This document shows, in pieces, positions 1-14,400 of a DNA stretch of 64,000 nucleotides (its first letter is position 1; each line of letters starts with the position of its first letter). The stretch comes from Narthecium ossifragum (taxonomy: Eukaryota; Streptophyta; Magnoliopsida; Dioscoreales; Nartheciaceae), in assembly GCA_963920575.1 (NCBI GenBank), contig OY986963.1, forward strand, positions 2,208,896-2,272,895, in the 5' to 3' direction. The translations under genes and the position numbers were made by a program. The notes beneath the pieces were generated by a model that saw only the letters and a program-made list of their open reading frames with translations, was not told the DNA's origin and did no database searches.

Positions 1-2858
<2,858 letters not shown>

Positions 2859-4982
2859 TCACATCTGTGCAGCCTGCAGAATACCTTCATTTTCTTCCTC
2901 ATCTCCTATTTTATCCTTGGGGTCATAGGAATGAGATCCCAACAGCTCCTCTTTGGCTCTCTGGGAGTCAGTCTTCCCCAATGGAGGTAACATGAGAGCA
3001 TTCTTTTTGTAGTTCCAAACAAGCATTGAAACATAATCCTGTGGAGTTATAAGCCCCTGTTCTCTAAGACAGTTGCGTTGCTCTTCCAATGTCTTTGGGT
3101 CCTCAAGACTTATGTACTCCAACAAAAGCTTCTCATGATCCGGCCTCCACCCACATGGAAATGGAGTGTAATCAGGGTCCGGCACAAGTGACATCCGAGT
3201 GTATTGCAAACCATCAATAGAGTCCAGTAGACCCATTCTCAACAAGTTGTGGTACTCTGGTGACTGCCCCTTCTTCTCCTTGAGAGGCCGGCTAAGGTTC
3301 CTTGACGCTATCTTGTACACCTTCGCCCTTGACCGGAGCTTGTACTTGGCAGCATAGAGCTTCGCCAAGGATCCCCTTATAATGTAAGAGCAAAAGTTGA
3401 CAACTTTTTTGCGGTTATCTGCATATCTATACCATTCCACCATGGTTGCCAAGAACTTGTTCATTTGTGCATTGGTGTGTGCTTGCGTGGCATGGAACAT
3501 CCTAAAACAAGGTTGTGGGTCAGGGTCCCTATCACCTTTCAAGAATTCCAGTTTCCTAAACTGTTTGATACACTGCTTGAGACTTGCTGTGACCGACAAG
3601 AGCGTGCCGACACCCTTCTCGCTAATAATCTTCCCGCCAGTGGCTGTATAACGAAGAGTTGGATACACCACCCGGCGGCAAAGAACATGATCAAGAAACA
3701 TGATCCCCTTGGTGATGTGCTCAATGGGTAGGCTCTCATTGTCCAATTTGAGCTGAAACCTCTGGTCGCAGAACTCAATGAGCTGCTTCCTAAGCACAGC
3801 AGCATCCGCCCGGGGACCTCTCACTCCAATCAAAATATGCCCACCATACCGAATGTAGTCCATCTTCCGGGTCTTGTCTGGCCCGCTAGTGGGAACAAAC
3901 TCCGGCCATGAAGTATTCCCTTGCTCGACCTCCTCGCCGTTCCAAATCACATCGCTTTTTGATGGCTTATAAAACTCCTTAATCTTCACCTCCATCCATT
4001 TATCCAATTCGTCAAGCACCACATTGGCAAGCAACGGGCTCAAAACTCCACAGTGCCCCCAATCAGGCTGCTTCTCGGCCTCCTCTGGCGCAAACCCGAA
4101 GAATGCCTGAAGCCAATACGGATCCGGCTTTGGCTCATCCTCCGCTAAAACCCTCTTCTTCTGATACTTTCTCTTCTTCTTCTTCTTGGCAGCTTCCTCA
4201 TCGCCTGGGCGAGCCGTAACAACCGGAGTAACAAGGGCGGACTTGATCAAGTCGACAACTTTCTTATCCCGAACATCCCGAATAAGAGAATTAATGACAA
4301 GGCCAGGCTTTGTACCCTCAAGGAGAGTACTAAGGTCGCCCTTGATGTACCAGAGGTATCCAGCAAAGCCTCGACGAATAGTACGGACTGCAGTGTGGGC
4401 AGTGCGGCCGGGGCGGAACGCGAAGGACTTGGAAGAGAACCGAGCCTCATAAAGAGGCTCCAGGATCATGAGGACGACTTCTTGGACGACGCGGTCTTGG
4501 AAGGGAGGGGGCCCAGGGGATGAGAGGATGGCTTTGATCTTCCGCTTGGAGAGAGTGGCGGGGTCGGTCTTATCCCGGGGAGAACGGAGGACGGGGTGGA
4601 GGCGCTGGTCCCAGCGGAAGCGAGAGTCAATAACTGAGAGGCGGAGGGAGAGGAGGGCGTCGATGGTGGAGGAGGGGATGGAGGACTTAGTATGGTAATG
4701 GCCGGTGTCGTCGGCGGCGGCCTTTTGGTATGCAAGGAGCCAGAGGTCGGGGCGATTGAGGAGGGACGAAAGGGACGGCACGGCGGCGGTAGGGGACCGG
4801 AATGAGGAGATCCAGTGGGAGGTGAGGGTGACGAAGGGGTCAGCGTGGGTTAAGGAGGAGTGGTTGTTGTTGGTGTTGTTGGCGGTGGTGGTGGGTGTTC
4901 GCTGCGGGTGGAGAAGAGAGGATGAGGAGCGCCGGAGGAAAGGGGGATAAGTCTGGAGGCGGCGGCGGAGGTGGCGGAGCAT
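2859..4982 (-). CDS. nMAT2: nuclear-encoded group II intron maturase, nMAT2 type, mitochondrial
   Basis: An intronless 707-residue protein. Residues 1-35 are rich in Arg and Ser and low in acidic residues, as in a mitochondrial presequence. Residues 85-440 form a reverse-transcriptase-like region: FQDRVVQEVVLMILEPLYEA at 161-180, FRPGRTAHT at 189-197, KGDLS at 214-218, a Lys-rich insertion at 266-276, and GVLSPLLANVVLDELDKWM at 312-330. The maturase (X) region follows at about 480-615, including NKFLATMVEWYRYADNRKK. The catalytic YADD box is replaced by YGGH (379-382), so reverse transcription is unlikely and a splicing role is expected. The endonuclease domain of nMAT3/4 is absent. From memory, Arabidopsis nMAT2 has the same overall layout and length and the same YGGH. 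It should act in splicing of mitochondrial group II introns. Confidence 0.93.
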   Translation of the reverse strand: MLRHLRRRLQTYPPFLRRSSSSLLHPQRTPTTTANNTNNNHSSLTHADPFVTLTSHWISSFRSPTAAVPSLSSLLNRPDLWLLAYQKAAADDTGHYHTKSSIPSSTIDALLSLRLSVIDSRFRWDQRLHPVLRSPRDKTDPATLSKRKIKAILSSPGPPPFQDRVVQEVVLMILEPLYEARFSSKSFAFRPGRTAHTAVRTIRRGFAGYLWYIKGDLSTLLEGTKPGLVINSLIRDVRDKKVVDLIKSALVTPVVTARPGDEEAAKKKKKRKYQKKRVLAEDEPKPDPYWLQAFFGFAPEEAEKQPDWGHCGVLSPLLANVVLDELDKWMEVKIKEFYKPSKSDVIWNGEEVEQGNTSWPEFVPTSGPDKTRKMDYIRYGGHILIGVRGPRADAAVLRKQLIEFCDQRFQLKLDNESLPIEHITKGIMFLDHVLCRRVVYPTLRYTATGGKIISEKGVGTLLSVTASLKQCIKQFRKLEFLKGDRDPDPQPCFRMFHATQAHTNAQMNKFLATMVEWYRYADNRKKVVNFCSYIIRGSLAKLYAAKYKLRSRAKVYKIASRNLSRPLKEKKGQSPEYHNLLRMGLLDSIDGLQYTRMSLVPDPDYTPFPCGWRPDHEKLLLEYISLEDPKTLEEQRNCLREQGLITPQDYVSMLVWNYKKNALMLPPLGKTDSQRAKEELLGSHSYDPKDKIGDEEENEGILQAAQM

Positions 4983-5385
4983 TGGGCAGGACCCTAACCC
5001 TAGCGGGTTGGGGTTTTAGGTCATGATTGGGAGGGGGTTTTGCTCCGATGAGAGCTTCGAGCAGAGTAAAACCATACAAACTCCTTTCGCAGAAGAAGGT
5101 AAAGACGTGGGCCAGAGATAGGCCCTGAGGACGACCGAATCGGCTCAGAGGACAGCGGTTTTAGCTCGGCCCAACTATACTATGGGCTCACATGGCCATA
5201 GTTTGAAAGCTTTTTAAACGGCTTTATATAGCGTCCGTGTACAAAAGTAGGGTTCTTTTACTATTGCGATAAGTACTATTTTAAAACTTTAAATCGTATA
5301 TACCCTTGAGTAAGTTTTGTTTTTATAGTTGCAACAATCACCTGACATATAACTTCCAATTAGGGCTATGTTTTTCTTATTATAA
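4983..5385. promoter_or_regulatory. nMAT2 leader and promoter with telo-box
   Basis: ACCCTAACCCTAG at 4991-5003 lies just upstream of the nMAT2 start. On the coding strand it reads as the tandem AGGGTT telo-box typical of 5' leaders of plant translation and organelle-biogenesis genes. The rest of the stretch becomes AT-rich and shows no gene. Confidence 0.45.
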
Positions 5386-6200
5386 CATCCCAATAGGGCT
5401 CTTGTATACTTATTATAGCATTCAAATAATGCTTTGCTTACTTATTGTAGCATTCATTTAGTCATATGCTTTATTTGATATAATATACAAAAAAATTCAT
5501 CGGTAAATATCAAACTCAAGCTTGACAGTATTTGAGTGATAAATATTAAGCACAACATTTACAAAAAGTTAATGTTGTTATAGCATTTTATTATTGCTAT
5601 TATTGGCTAGGAGCCTTTATAATCACCTATAGACTCGTTTAAGTATTGATCTCTTGTACCCCTCATCTTCTTACATGGGCAAACCAACTTTTGTGTCACT
5701 TTCGATGTGGGACTAAACACTATATTTTATAACAGATAAAAATGTTATTAATAATGCTATGATTGAGACTTTATAGCATATAATAAATGCTATTAATAAT
5801 ACTTAATTTTTAATATTATTATCAAAGAATGCTATGAAGCATGTGCTATGACATTGCAAAGAGAATGTTATAAATTAACCCATAAAAAGTCAGCATAATT
5901 GTTGAATGTCATGACTCATTTTTGAATTTATAGTATTTTATATTTATGCTATAAATACCTAATTTTTAATAGCATTTATCAAAAAATGTTATGAAACATA
6001 TGCTATGAAAATACACATTAATAGCATTCGTGAAGAGAATGCTATAAATTATCCTATAAAATGTCACCGCTTACTAAATATCACGACATCTTTGTAAATT
6101 TATAGCATTATGTAGATTTGTGTTATCTATACGACTATACTCAATCTTTAATAGCATTTAACAAAATATGCCATCAAACATATGCCATGGCCTCTACACT
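5386..6200. repeat. AT-rich region of diverged repeats with TAGCATT/AATGCTATA motifs
   Basis: TAGCATT and its complement AATGCTA recur every few tens of bases. A longer unit starting (C/T)TAATTTTTAATA..ATT is present at about 5803, 5959 and 6141, so spacing is about 156 and 182 bases. Arrays like this are typical of the subterminal regions of CACTA-type DNA transposons, but no terminal CACTA motif or transposase is visible. It is therefore described only as a repeat of likely transposon origin. Confidence 0.6.
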
Positions 6201-6526
6201 GATTAATCCCACTTAATTTCACCAAAAAATCACCTTTGAGATGAGATGTTATTTATATGGCTTCGTCCTGTACTCGTCCGTTCCTCGAGTTTCACACAAC
6301 CTGCATGGCTCAACGATCTCTAAACTACTTTTTTCCAGTAGAAATCCACTCATATGATAGACGTGAAGTCACGTACTTATATCACCTCTTATTTATTAAT
6401 TCCAGCGATGCATACTGATGAAATATAAATGAAAAACTCCAGCAAGCATACATGAATGATCCTTCCAAAAGCTTTAATCTTGTAACATCTCTGAAAGCAT
6501 TTAATCCTATGGATCTATTATAGCAC

Positions 6527-7063
6527 TCATCCTATCAAGGAGTTGGTAATGGCCCGAGCAATCTGTGCCAGTTCGAAGAAATTCTCATTCTCCTTCGCCA
6601 GCGGCGACACGCCGCTCTTATCCTTGTAAGCCTCCCCGCACTGCACAACCCAGTCGCTGGCGCCGGCGGTGATCATCTCTCTCGCACTCTGGTATTGTTT
6701 AGACGCGATGGCATCCCTCGACCACGCCAGGTTCTGCAGCGCCGCCGAGTAGAGGATCGAGCACGCCTTTAACCCATACTTGTAGCCATTTTCCGATGTA
6801 GTACTTTTCACCAGCAGCTGGTCGATCTTGGATATGGTGCTGGTCGCGTTGGCCACGGTGAGGTTCACGGCGATGGCCGCCAGACCGGCGGCGTCGGCTG
6901 TTTGGCTTCCGGGGACGACTTGGAGGGACGTCACGCAGAGGCCATAGTCGGCGGCTTGGTCGGCGGCTATCTTGCATGTCTCTTCCACGGTGGCATCCGT
7001 TATCACAGCATTAAGGAAGAAGAGTGCAAGGATAAGAGAGAGGTTTAGTGTGGAAGACCTCAT
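6527..7063 (-). CDS. PMEI / invertase inhibitor-like protein, copy A
   Basis: A 178-residue secreted protein of the plant invertase/pectin methylesterase inhibitor family. The start MRSSTLNLSLI was preferred over a Met eight codons upstream because it opens a normal signal peptide. A hydrophobic segment (about residues 5-22) is followed by ATVEETCK. The four helix-bundle cysteines are in EETC, YGLC, KACS and VQCG, and the TADAAGLAAIAVNL and NATSTISKI helices are typical. Members act in the apoplast or vacuole on pectin methylesterase or invertase; the target cannot be read from sequence. No intron. It is head-to-head with copy B (396 bases between starts), and a TATATA at 7115-7120 lies about 50 bases upstream. 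Confidence 0.9.
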   Translation of the reverse strand: MRSSTLNLSLILALFFLNAVITDATVEETCKIAADQAADYGLCVTSLQVVPGSQTADAAGLAAIAVNLTVANATSTISKIDQLLVKSTTSENGYKYGLKACSILYSAALQNLAWSRDAIASKQYQSAREMITAGASDWVVQCGEAYKDKSGVSPLAKENENFFELAQIARAITNSLIG

Positions 7064-7459
7064 TGTTTGTTCTTGGTTTTCAAGCAAGATGCCTATGCAA
7101 CCACCTGTTTCATGTATATATTAGAATGAAAGCATATGAAAATAATGAAATCCTGTAATCTGGAGCTAGATATACTAATTAGCTGGAGATTTTGTTTCCT
7201 TATCTCAATTCATTGAATGTTTCATCATATATATTTAAGAGTGACAACCTGGATAGATATGCTAGCTCATAGTCACGAGGATCAAGCTTGTCGGATTTAA
7301 TTCACCCAAAATAAGTAGGAAATCTTCATATAAATCAAGTTTTAAGAGTATACATACTGACATTAATTTCCATGGAAATCGTAAATAAGCTGCACTCGCC
7401 AAACTTTAAAAAGGCTACAGAACGTACACCATTAACCAGCTACGAGATTAAGAGAGACA
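7064..7459. promoter_or_regulatory. divergent promoter between PMEI copies A and B
   Basis: This 396-base AT-rich spacer separates two outward-facing PMEI genes. TATATA at 7115-7120 suits copy A. TATAAAT at about 7329-7335 could serve copy B. No other shared motif was identified. Confidence 0.5.
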
Positions 7460-7972
7460 ATGAAGTCTTCCACACTAGCCTATCTCCTCGGTTTCATCCT
7501 TATCATCGGAGGATTCCATCCCTCCGCCGGCAACGTCCTCGAGCAAACCTGCAGCTCTTTGGGAGAGTTCTACGTCACCAAAGACTTCTGCATGAAGATC
7601 CTCGGCGGCGACCCGAGGTCCAAGACGGCAGATAGGCCTGGCATCACCACCATCGCCGTAGAACTGGGCATCAACAATGCCACCGTCGTGAAAACCAAGT
7701 TGGAAGAGCTCACGAAGAGCACGTCGGACGGCGTCGCCAAGAAGGCGCAGGAGGGCTGCTTGATCTTATACTCGCAGGCACTGAGCGGCTTGAATTGGTC
7801 GCTGGATGCCATTAAGTCCGGGTTCTACGCCGCCGCCGCCGCCGTGGACGCTCCCACCCTGTCAGTGCCAGCAGGTTGCAGTCAAATTGGCGGCGCTGGA
7901 CCCATCAGCAAGGAGAATAATGATTTCTCCAACCTGGCTATTCTCATCCATGCCATCACCAGTACTTGTTGA
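7460..7972 (+). CDS. PMEI / invertase inhibitor-like protein, copy B
   Basis: A 170-residue intronless protein with signal peptide MKSSTLAYLLGFILIIGGFH and the four family cysteines in EQTC, KDFC, EGC and PAGC. The helical core follows the family pattern (SKTADRPGITTIAVELG, NATVVKTKLEEL), and the end ISKENNDFSNLAILIHAIT matches the conserved C-terminal helix. An alanine run (AAAAAVDA) in the third helix is unusual among the copies here. It is the only array member on the plus strand. Inhibitor activity is a family-based inference; the target could be invertase or pectin methylesterase. Confidence 0.9.
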   Translation: MKSSTLAYLLGFILIIGGFHPSAGNVLEQTCSSLGEFYVTKDFCMKILGGDPRSKTADRPGITTIAVELGINNATVVKTKLEELTKSTSDGVAKKAQEGCLILYSQALSGLNWSLDAIKSGFYAAAAAVDAPTLSVPAGCSQIGGAGPISKENNDFSNLAILIHAITSTC

Positions 7973-8231
7973 TCTGCCTTCTTTGCAAGCCTCAAAGAAA
8001 AATTTGTTGGCCTTCTGGTTGTGATTCTTGTGAAAGTTTGGATTACAAATATGATTTAATAAATTTGGGCATGATCCATTTGCAAAACCAAATGAACAAA
8101 AAAAAGCTTCTATACATTAAATTAGGCTTGATGTTTACATAGCTAGCACTTACAAAACTATTCTTCAAAGAACTAGCTCTCATCTGGTGCAAAACCCCTC
8201 TATCGATCTTATACACCCTGTGATTTATACC

Positions 8232-8337
8232 GGCAATCAAGATCATTCTTGCTGTTCTATGACTTGGTTGATCGAACTGTTACAGGCAATCAAGATCATT
8301 CTTACTGTTCTTCTGACTTGGTCAATCCAATTAGACT
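8232..8337. repeat. short tandem duplication downstream of PMEI copy B
   Basis: GGCAATCAAGATCATTCTT occurs at about 8232 and again 54 bases later, each followed by a similar CTGTTCT.TGACTTGGT stretch. Two imperfect units lie just before the end of the convergent SH2 gene. Confidence 0.7.
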
Positions 8338-8422
8338 TCAACTCTCCCATGCCGCATAACCCTGCATAACAACAATATGTTCGAATTAGAGCCAAGAAGT
8401 GATGCATCATGCATGCTGCATT

Positions 8423-11400
8423 TCACACCGTAGCTTGCCTGCCCAAATGTGATAGTTCAGGTTCTTCTAAAAGCAAGTCCTGAAGTGGTCTTGGATCTGT
8501 TTCCCTGCTATCATCGGAAAAGACGAAAAGAAAACCTGATTAGAAAATAATTAATGACAAAATATCATCCTACCAGTCCACATATATCAGAGAATATATA
8601 TAACCCATATTGAATTCAGAATATTCTATTATATGGCATGTTTATAGGGCCCTTCTCTACAAAGGCTTTATAAATTTCTTTTTTTGATGAATTGAGCCCT
8701 CAGGCCAAAAATTATTTACAACAAATGGGTAAAGGGCCTCAGCCCCATCCCCCTGTTGCCAAAGAAAACTAGCACAGGAAAGTCTGCATTCTTTAGCAGC
8801 ACGATCAGCCAAGACATTGGCAGATCGAGGTATAAACAGAAAAAGAATAGAATGAAACCCAAGAGTAAGCTTCCAGGTATCTTTAGCCAGCTCCTCCATT
8901 TCCCTGGGCCACAGCTTATGCCCATTAATAACGTCAACAACATCACAAGCATCCGATTGAACCACAATTTGCTTAACATATATGACCACAGAGTTATCTG
9001 ACCATTCATTCTCAGTAGAATAAACAGAGTAATAAGTGAAAGAATGGGAATAGTGTGGATGAATGCAATTTACCTTCGGTCAATGGAAAGAAGCCTATGA
9101 TGGATAGTGAAGTCAGTACCAACATATGTAACAACCAGGCTGCCAGCATCAGGGTGAGGCCAGCTACGAGTGGTGGGAAACCGAAGTAGAAAAGTTCCTG
9201 GCTTTTGAAGTTCCCCATGACATTTAAGAGAATTTTCGGATTCTTCCCTTGTAATCAGCCCCTCAATCCATTTGGGTGACATGCATTGCCACATCATATT
9301 CAGTTGATCTTTCGACAGAGCAAAAGCAACAGGATATAGCCAATGCCAAATTTTATCAAAATCCTCCCAAACCAGTTCTTCACCACAACCACCAATTCCT
9401 CTCAGAAACTCAAGGTCCTGGATTATCAGAAAATAGACTAACGCATGAGTATTCTCAAAAAGCGAAGGTACATTGACTTTGAGCAGAGAGATATGAACAT
9501 ATTTTTCTGAATAAAAAGATAACCTGCCCTGACAAACCCCTAGTTGCAGAGTGAGAGATACTCCTAAATTTTCTATCGATCTCAGGAACTACATCTGTCC
9601 AAAGAACACGACCGTTGTTGCGAGAAATTGCTTTCCAGGTACTGGTCCCCTCTTGAACCAATTGTTTTGAAATCATGATCTGGAATCTAAGGAAATAGAG
9701 AAGTGAGAGAAAATAGAACTTACTTCAGCTTACAAGAATTTCTAGACTAGCTAAAGTCCATATTCCATTACCGGTGATGAGAACATCCAGCATACACGGA
9801 AACCTGCTCAGCAAAATTGACCACATCATCATGGCTAGCAGAAGCTATCATCTCTTTCAGTATTACTGAACGCTCGTATGTGCCTTCTATGCAGTATTTA
9901 AATATGACTGCATCTGAAATTGGATTTACAGTTCCTTCTCTTGAACCCGATTCAGAATTATTAGCACCTGTGCTCTCAGAATCAGATAATGCATTGTTTG
10001 ACAATTCAAAGTTTTGCAGTTTGGCTTCGACATTAGTCTTTATTGCCTTGTCATCCTATAACAACCAGCGTCAGTTAGTTGGCAGAGAAAATTGCGGAAA
10101 CAGCTAGATGTAGCTTTGGACACGCTAGTATGTTAAGTTCCAAAGATAGGATGCCTAAATGTTCAGCAGGAAAGCAAGAAAACAACCCCTACCTGATCAG
10201 AGAAACCATTAGCTGCTGTCCAAATTTTTTCATGTCCTACTTTCAAACGCTTCAACGAGGGAACGCATTTCAACTCACTGTGGTGGCAATAAACATCTCC
10301 ACTGCAGTCATGAATGACTTGAGGTCCAATGTATGCTCCTGGTGAAATGGGTCTTTTCCCAGAGTTAGGTGTCCATCTACTACGAATTCTCGAGATGCAA
10401 CGTATTGGTTGAGAGAAAGCTTCAAGAAATGGATATCTTTGAGCATGTGTCGTACGAAAACAAACTTGGAACAGTCTATTGTCAGATTTGGAGGAAAGCT
10501 GGGAAAGTAGAAGCATATGTCATGAATAATATGCAAATGAAATAGCAATATTGATCCCATCCTGGGAAGCCATAACTATTTTGAAGCACAATGCAATAAG
10601 TAGATAACAGAATCCTGAGTTGGCCTTAATAACACTGAAGATACAGAAGCAAATGTTTATGTTTATGCAAATCAATTAGAAGACAATTTTTAAAAAGCAA
10701 ATGTTTATGTTTATGACTTATATCGTTACCTACAAAGTTTTGTGTAAAGAATTCCTTTTAATGATATGCATCAACGTTTGCAGAAGGAAAGTCAAATGCC
10801 AACTTTCCAACCAGTCTATCAGTGGTGTTGATCGAGCCTCTCATTTCTACTTTAATTTTAGTACTTGAGCGAGTTTTCATTTAGCATTCCCTTAAAAACT
10901 TAAGAAAATAAGAAAATCCGTATGTAAAATTTGACTAAATCGGTGTTCACTATTACGAAAACTCAAGGTGCTAATTCAACCAATTAAAGATGGCAATGGT
11001 ATTCATTCTACTACATTCCCTGAACAGCACTTTCTTGAGGTTTTCCCAAGCTATCTTTACACACATAAGTTCCTCTTTTTTTGTTTGTCCACAACCTGCT
11101 GTTCAGAATCTAAATTTATTCTTTCACTTGTATAAAACCCCATAGAATATCAAAAACAACATCTTGCTACCTTCAATAGACTGTCCTTACATTTGTGCTC
11201 AAAGATCCTCTATCTTCCTTCCAAGGATTGACATTATCCAGTTTTAAGCAGCATGTATGAATTTTCTTCTTTTTTTCACCTCTCAGCCTCAAGACGTATA
11301 CTAAAACTACCTAATGTTATATTAGAACCTTAATTCACACAACCCACCTATCATTATACCCTGATTGTATACAACAAAATCCCAAACATAGATGCATTGA

Positions 11401-14400
11401 AAGTTACAAAACAGTAATGGTATAACACTTTGGAGAAGAATGATTGAATGATGGTTTTAGTTTATACTTGCAAAATGTTTAAAGCTGTAGGAAGAGAATT
11501 CCAAAAGGCACCTGAGATATTTTAAGCTTAAAGGTTGCACGGCCACGGAGAAGACTAACTGGTCTCTCTGCAGAAGGTTGCTCAAGTCCATCACAGCTAG
11601 CTAAAAGTGGAGCTTCAGCATCTTCTCTGAGTTTCTCAACGAGAGATCCATTATCAGCGTATACAAGCGAAGCAACAATCTGAAAATGTATCAATTAAAA
11701 AATTAACCGTTTACTGACATAGCTATTTTCAGTAGGAGCTATATTCAAGGAACAAGGATGACCTCCATTTCCTTGTGTACAGACCGACCAAGAGCATCTA
11801 ATAGAAGCACATCCAGTGAAAAGTTCCTGCGACAAGAGGCCTGCAGCAAGTCAGACTATTAGTTGGAAATGAATCAATGAGCAAACCAAAAATCAGATAC
11901 TAATGACAGATGGGTAACTAGGCTATATATCTCCTGTTGCAGGTACTTCGCTGCAGGTGCATTTAAAAAGTAGATGGGGTCTTAGCTTGAACACTCAGCA
12001 TAATCCGTTTCAAGGTAGAGTGTGTTCTTTTAAGACAATCGGAGGAGAAAAGCAGTCCCTATTCGAAGCAAATTGTTGTTTCTAAAGGAAGCCATACAGT
12101 TGGAAAGAACTGTAGACTGTTCCTCAATCTATCAGGCTATCCTGATGAACTGCAATCACTAGTGTAACACACAGTTGACACTGTTATGAGGCTCATAGCG
12201 TATCAGGATAGGCAGTGATGAACTGCAGCCACATAATGAGCAATTTAATGATAATTTGGAACTGAGGGTTGGCCCTGGGAAAACATTCAGATTGAAAACA
12301 ATAAAGCATGTCTGATATCAAGAAGAGGGGAGATGTTCAGAAAAGGATGGAAAGATACAACATTAGGTAAATCAAAAATACAAATTGAAAGTCACTAATG
12401 ACAAAAAAATATGAGAAAGCAACAACATAGGAATATAATATTCACAAATTTTTAGATGTTTTTCCTTCTGCAAGAAATCATGTATTAGTAGCAACTAATT
12501 ATGAAGTCCGTATCACAGAAACCAGGTATGAGTTTCTAAAACACACTGCTTTCTGTGACTATGACAAAAGAGATTCTATGGTGAAGTGGTGCTAGCTTGG
12601 ACTTGCATGGCAAGAAGGCAGGATAAGTGAAGAGCATCTGGAATAGCAAACCACTGCACAGCTTGATTATCTTCAAATGGCGTAGTGCATATATTCTCAA
12701 ATAACAAGCTCCCTGACCTTGCCACCAACAATGCTCCAGACACCATCAGCACCTTCCTCAATTCCATCAGAGAGGCATGAAGCATCAAGTGATAATTTTA
12801 CTGGTGGATTCTGCAAAATTTCAATGAATATCCTAGGTAAAAGCTAGTATAGGTAACACAAAACCAATTAAAGCATGATAAATCCCAGACTATGTATGCC
12901 CTGCTAAATTTTCGAGATATTCACCTTGGTAAACTGATCTGCAATGGATGCTGATGCAGGCAAATCTTGAATGTTGTAAACATAACCCTGAAGTTTTCCC
13001 TCATTCCCATCATTTCCAACCAAAGTAATTTTCTTTAAAATATCCTGGACCTCATTAGCACTGGATGGCGGAGTCAGAGTCTTCTCACCCATCAGAGTTC
13101 CATCAACAAAAAGGCGAATATAAGTTGCTGCCGCCTGCTACCAGCAATTTTAAAAAGTGAAGTACAAGTGTGAACCCCATGCATTTCATTCATTCTAGAA
13201 GCTACATCAAATGGTTAAGGCAAACTGCCTAGGTGATAGAGAGCAAGAGCAAATAGAATCTTGCAAACACCACAATGAAGATTAGAGGGTTGGACAGTAT
13301 GAAATTTCGCGAAGATTTACAAAATCTAAGAACCATAGTGGCATTTGCAGAAAGCTAAATTTTATATACTTTATTTACTGGTTGGTCATCATATTATATT
13401 AGCTATGTTCTGTTTCATTGAACTCCACAACAATATGCAATTATACATACTATTAGAAGCTCAAATATCTTAAACTTCAATAAAAGCTAGACTTCGCTGA
13501 AGATCCCGACAAACTTTTTTGGTTATATGCTGGTTTTCCAGGTCACATGCTTTTTCTACCAAAAATGGAAAGATCATAAACAGTTTGTGTTCATTGCACC
13601 CCTATTTTCATAGATCCATCCTAAAAACTTCCTGCTATCTCTGCCACTATTTATAACTGTTTCAGAATTGTGGGTAATCAAAAAGAAAAGCATTGATCAA
13701 ACTCGATTCTCATAATATGTCCAAGAAAGCATCACATAGAAAGAAGAATGAGCTATATTCATAAGGATTAGACTAATCAATCAAGATACCTCGCATCCAA
13801 CATGAACCCATTTCTCAAGAGGGCACTCAAACTTCGCAGATGTTTGCGGTATGTCAGTCCATGGAAAGGAACTATCAGGAGACGGAGCTTCATTATGCAA
13901 GAAAATCAAGGGGAAAAGCGCCAATTTGTTTTCCTCACTCAGAGCAAGAAATGGAGCTCCATCTCGATTCCCAGAAGGTATCTGCATGTTTAAAATGGCA
14001 GAACGACTATTTATTTTCTTCCCAGTCAGATGAATGTTGTTAGTTGCAAACTTCTGTTTATTTCCCCATATGACAAGGATTGTTTGCTCAATATATTTGC
14101 AGACATGATCTCCCTCTTCAGGTAGAAATCCCCCAATTCTAAAATGAGAAACTATGAGAAAAAGGATAAAGAGCATGAAAGCACACATAATTCACAGGTC
14201 TGACTTCAGGTTGAGAACACCTCATAAAAAGCTCAAGTTTGATAGATCATAGCTTTGAGTCAATAAAGAATCCCATTTTAAAAGGTACTTCTTCTTGAGA
14301 TAGCGACTAAAAAAAAGTAAAAGTTAATTTGAAACCAAGCACTGACAGTATATGGTATCTTGACAGAATGCATGGAATTACTATACACCAATGCTTAAAA

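Noticed and set aside
8657..8989. Possible alternative last exon of the SH2 gene
   Set aside because: The peptide is LINE RNase H. The conserved SH2-protein ending is encoded at 8423-8504 with correct phase.
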